Source of the DNA: Vespula vulgaris
Taxonomy: Eukaryota; Arthropoda; Insecta; Hymenoptera; Vespidae
Length of the DNA stretch: 64,000 nt
Assembly (NCBI RefSeq): GCF_905475345.1
Contig: NC_066586.1
Coordinates: forward strand, 8,290,400-8,354,399
Direction of reading: 5' to 3'
Shown in pieces: positions 63,765 through 64,000 of this stretch. A program made the position numbers and the translations under genes. Position 1 is the first letter of the stretch, and the number at the start of each line of letters is the position of its first letter. A model generated the notes under the pieces. The model did not search any database, was not told the DNA's origin, and saw only the letters and a program-made list of their open reading frames with translations.

Positions 63765-63900
63765 ATCCTTGGAAGTCTTCGAGCAATACGGACTTACACA
63801 TAGTGAGATTTTAAAAACACAACGATTGGCTGGTGGGTCAGGATTGGGTGGTCCCTTGCGTTATCCTAATTCGATTATTTTATGGCTTCGTTGCGATAAG
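63765..63900 (+). CDS. TRIT1: TRIT1 internal exon: VFEQYG and LGGPL blocks
   Basis: The exon starts after TTCTTTACAG and supplies the last base of the Arg codon begun at 24012. It then encodes SLEVFEQYGLTHSEILKTQR, GGSGLGGPLRYPNS and IILWLRCDK. These match the eukaryotic TRIT1 segment around VFEETG and GGPLKF, including the Leu-Gly-Gly-Pro-Leu turn and the Ile-Leu-Trp-Leu strand before the next helix. It has 136 bases and ends in phase 0 at AAG|GTAAAT. The remaining C-terminal half of the protein, including any zinc-finger exon, must lie beyond the window. Codon choice and composition are like the other two exons, with no sign of decay. Confidence 0.94.
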
Positions 63901-64000
63901 GTAAATTCTTTTTTTCATTCACTTACATCTATCTTGTATTATAAGTTTCATTCAATATCAATGAGTGTTTTAATGGATTTTTAATCTACGAAGGATATAA
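63901..64000 (+). other. TRIT1: Start of the next TRIT1 intron
   Basis: The donor GTAAAT follows the last readable exon. The remaining 100 bases are AT-rich and show no further TRIT1 coding sequence. Confidence 0.8.

Overview
The window looks like nuclear DNA of an insect, most likely a hymenopteran (ant, wasp or bee). It is very AT-rich but keeps many CpG-containing words outside the transposon block. It is full of long (GA)n, (TA)n, (TAA)n, (CTT)n and (GAAA)n microsatellites. Genes are split by GT-AG introns, and the mobile elements belong to lineages common in Hymenoptera. No bacterial operon, CRISPR array, rRNA or convincing tRNA gene was seen.

One conserved host gene is present on the + strand: the tRNA isopentenyltransferase TRIT1 (MiaA family). 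Three consecutive internal exons are readable, at 22815-22952, 23661-24013 and 63765-63900. They join in frame into 209 residues running from just after the P-loop exon to the conserved Leu-Gly-Gly-Pro-Leu region. The second and third exons are separated by an intron of about 39.75 kb, which makes up most of the window. The upstream P-loop exon and the downstream C-terminal exons were not found and probably lie outside.

Region by region: 0.4-1.8 kb holds a decayed Tc1/mariner-superfamily transposase. The stretch 1.8-22.8 kb is non-coding and microsatellite-rich. It holds a higher-order tandem repeat (6.5-7.3 kb), a 154-bp duplication (15.7-16.0 kb), a 245-bp MITE (19.2-19.5 kb) and a CpG-rich candidate first exon or promoter (19.8-20.0 kb). 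The TRIT1 exons start at 22.8 kb. From 24.0 to 34.8 kb the giant intron is plain sequence with microsatellites.

From 34.8 to 50.0 kb the intron is a nest of dead transposons, all judged from decayed translations. There are four R4/Dong-like non-LTR retrotransposon remnants with restriction-like endonuclease ends. Three of them have 3' ends that abut TAA repeats or a decayed TAA-like tract. An antisense Ty3/gypsy pol lies between two of the remnants. Two Tc1-like elements with recognisable terminal inverted repeats have each split one of the R4-like copies, and there is one more mariner-like element. From 50.0 to 63.8 kb the intron is again plain, with tandem duplications at 56.4 and 57.4-58.1 kb and a decayed copy of a widespread repeat-associated protein at 58.4-58.9 kb.

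I found no complete new functional system. The most notable points are the giant intron in a housekeeping gene, the nesting order of its transposons, and the TAA-linked R4-like insertions.
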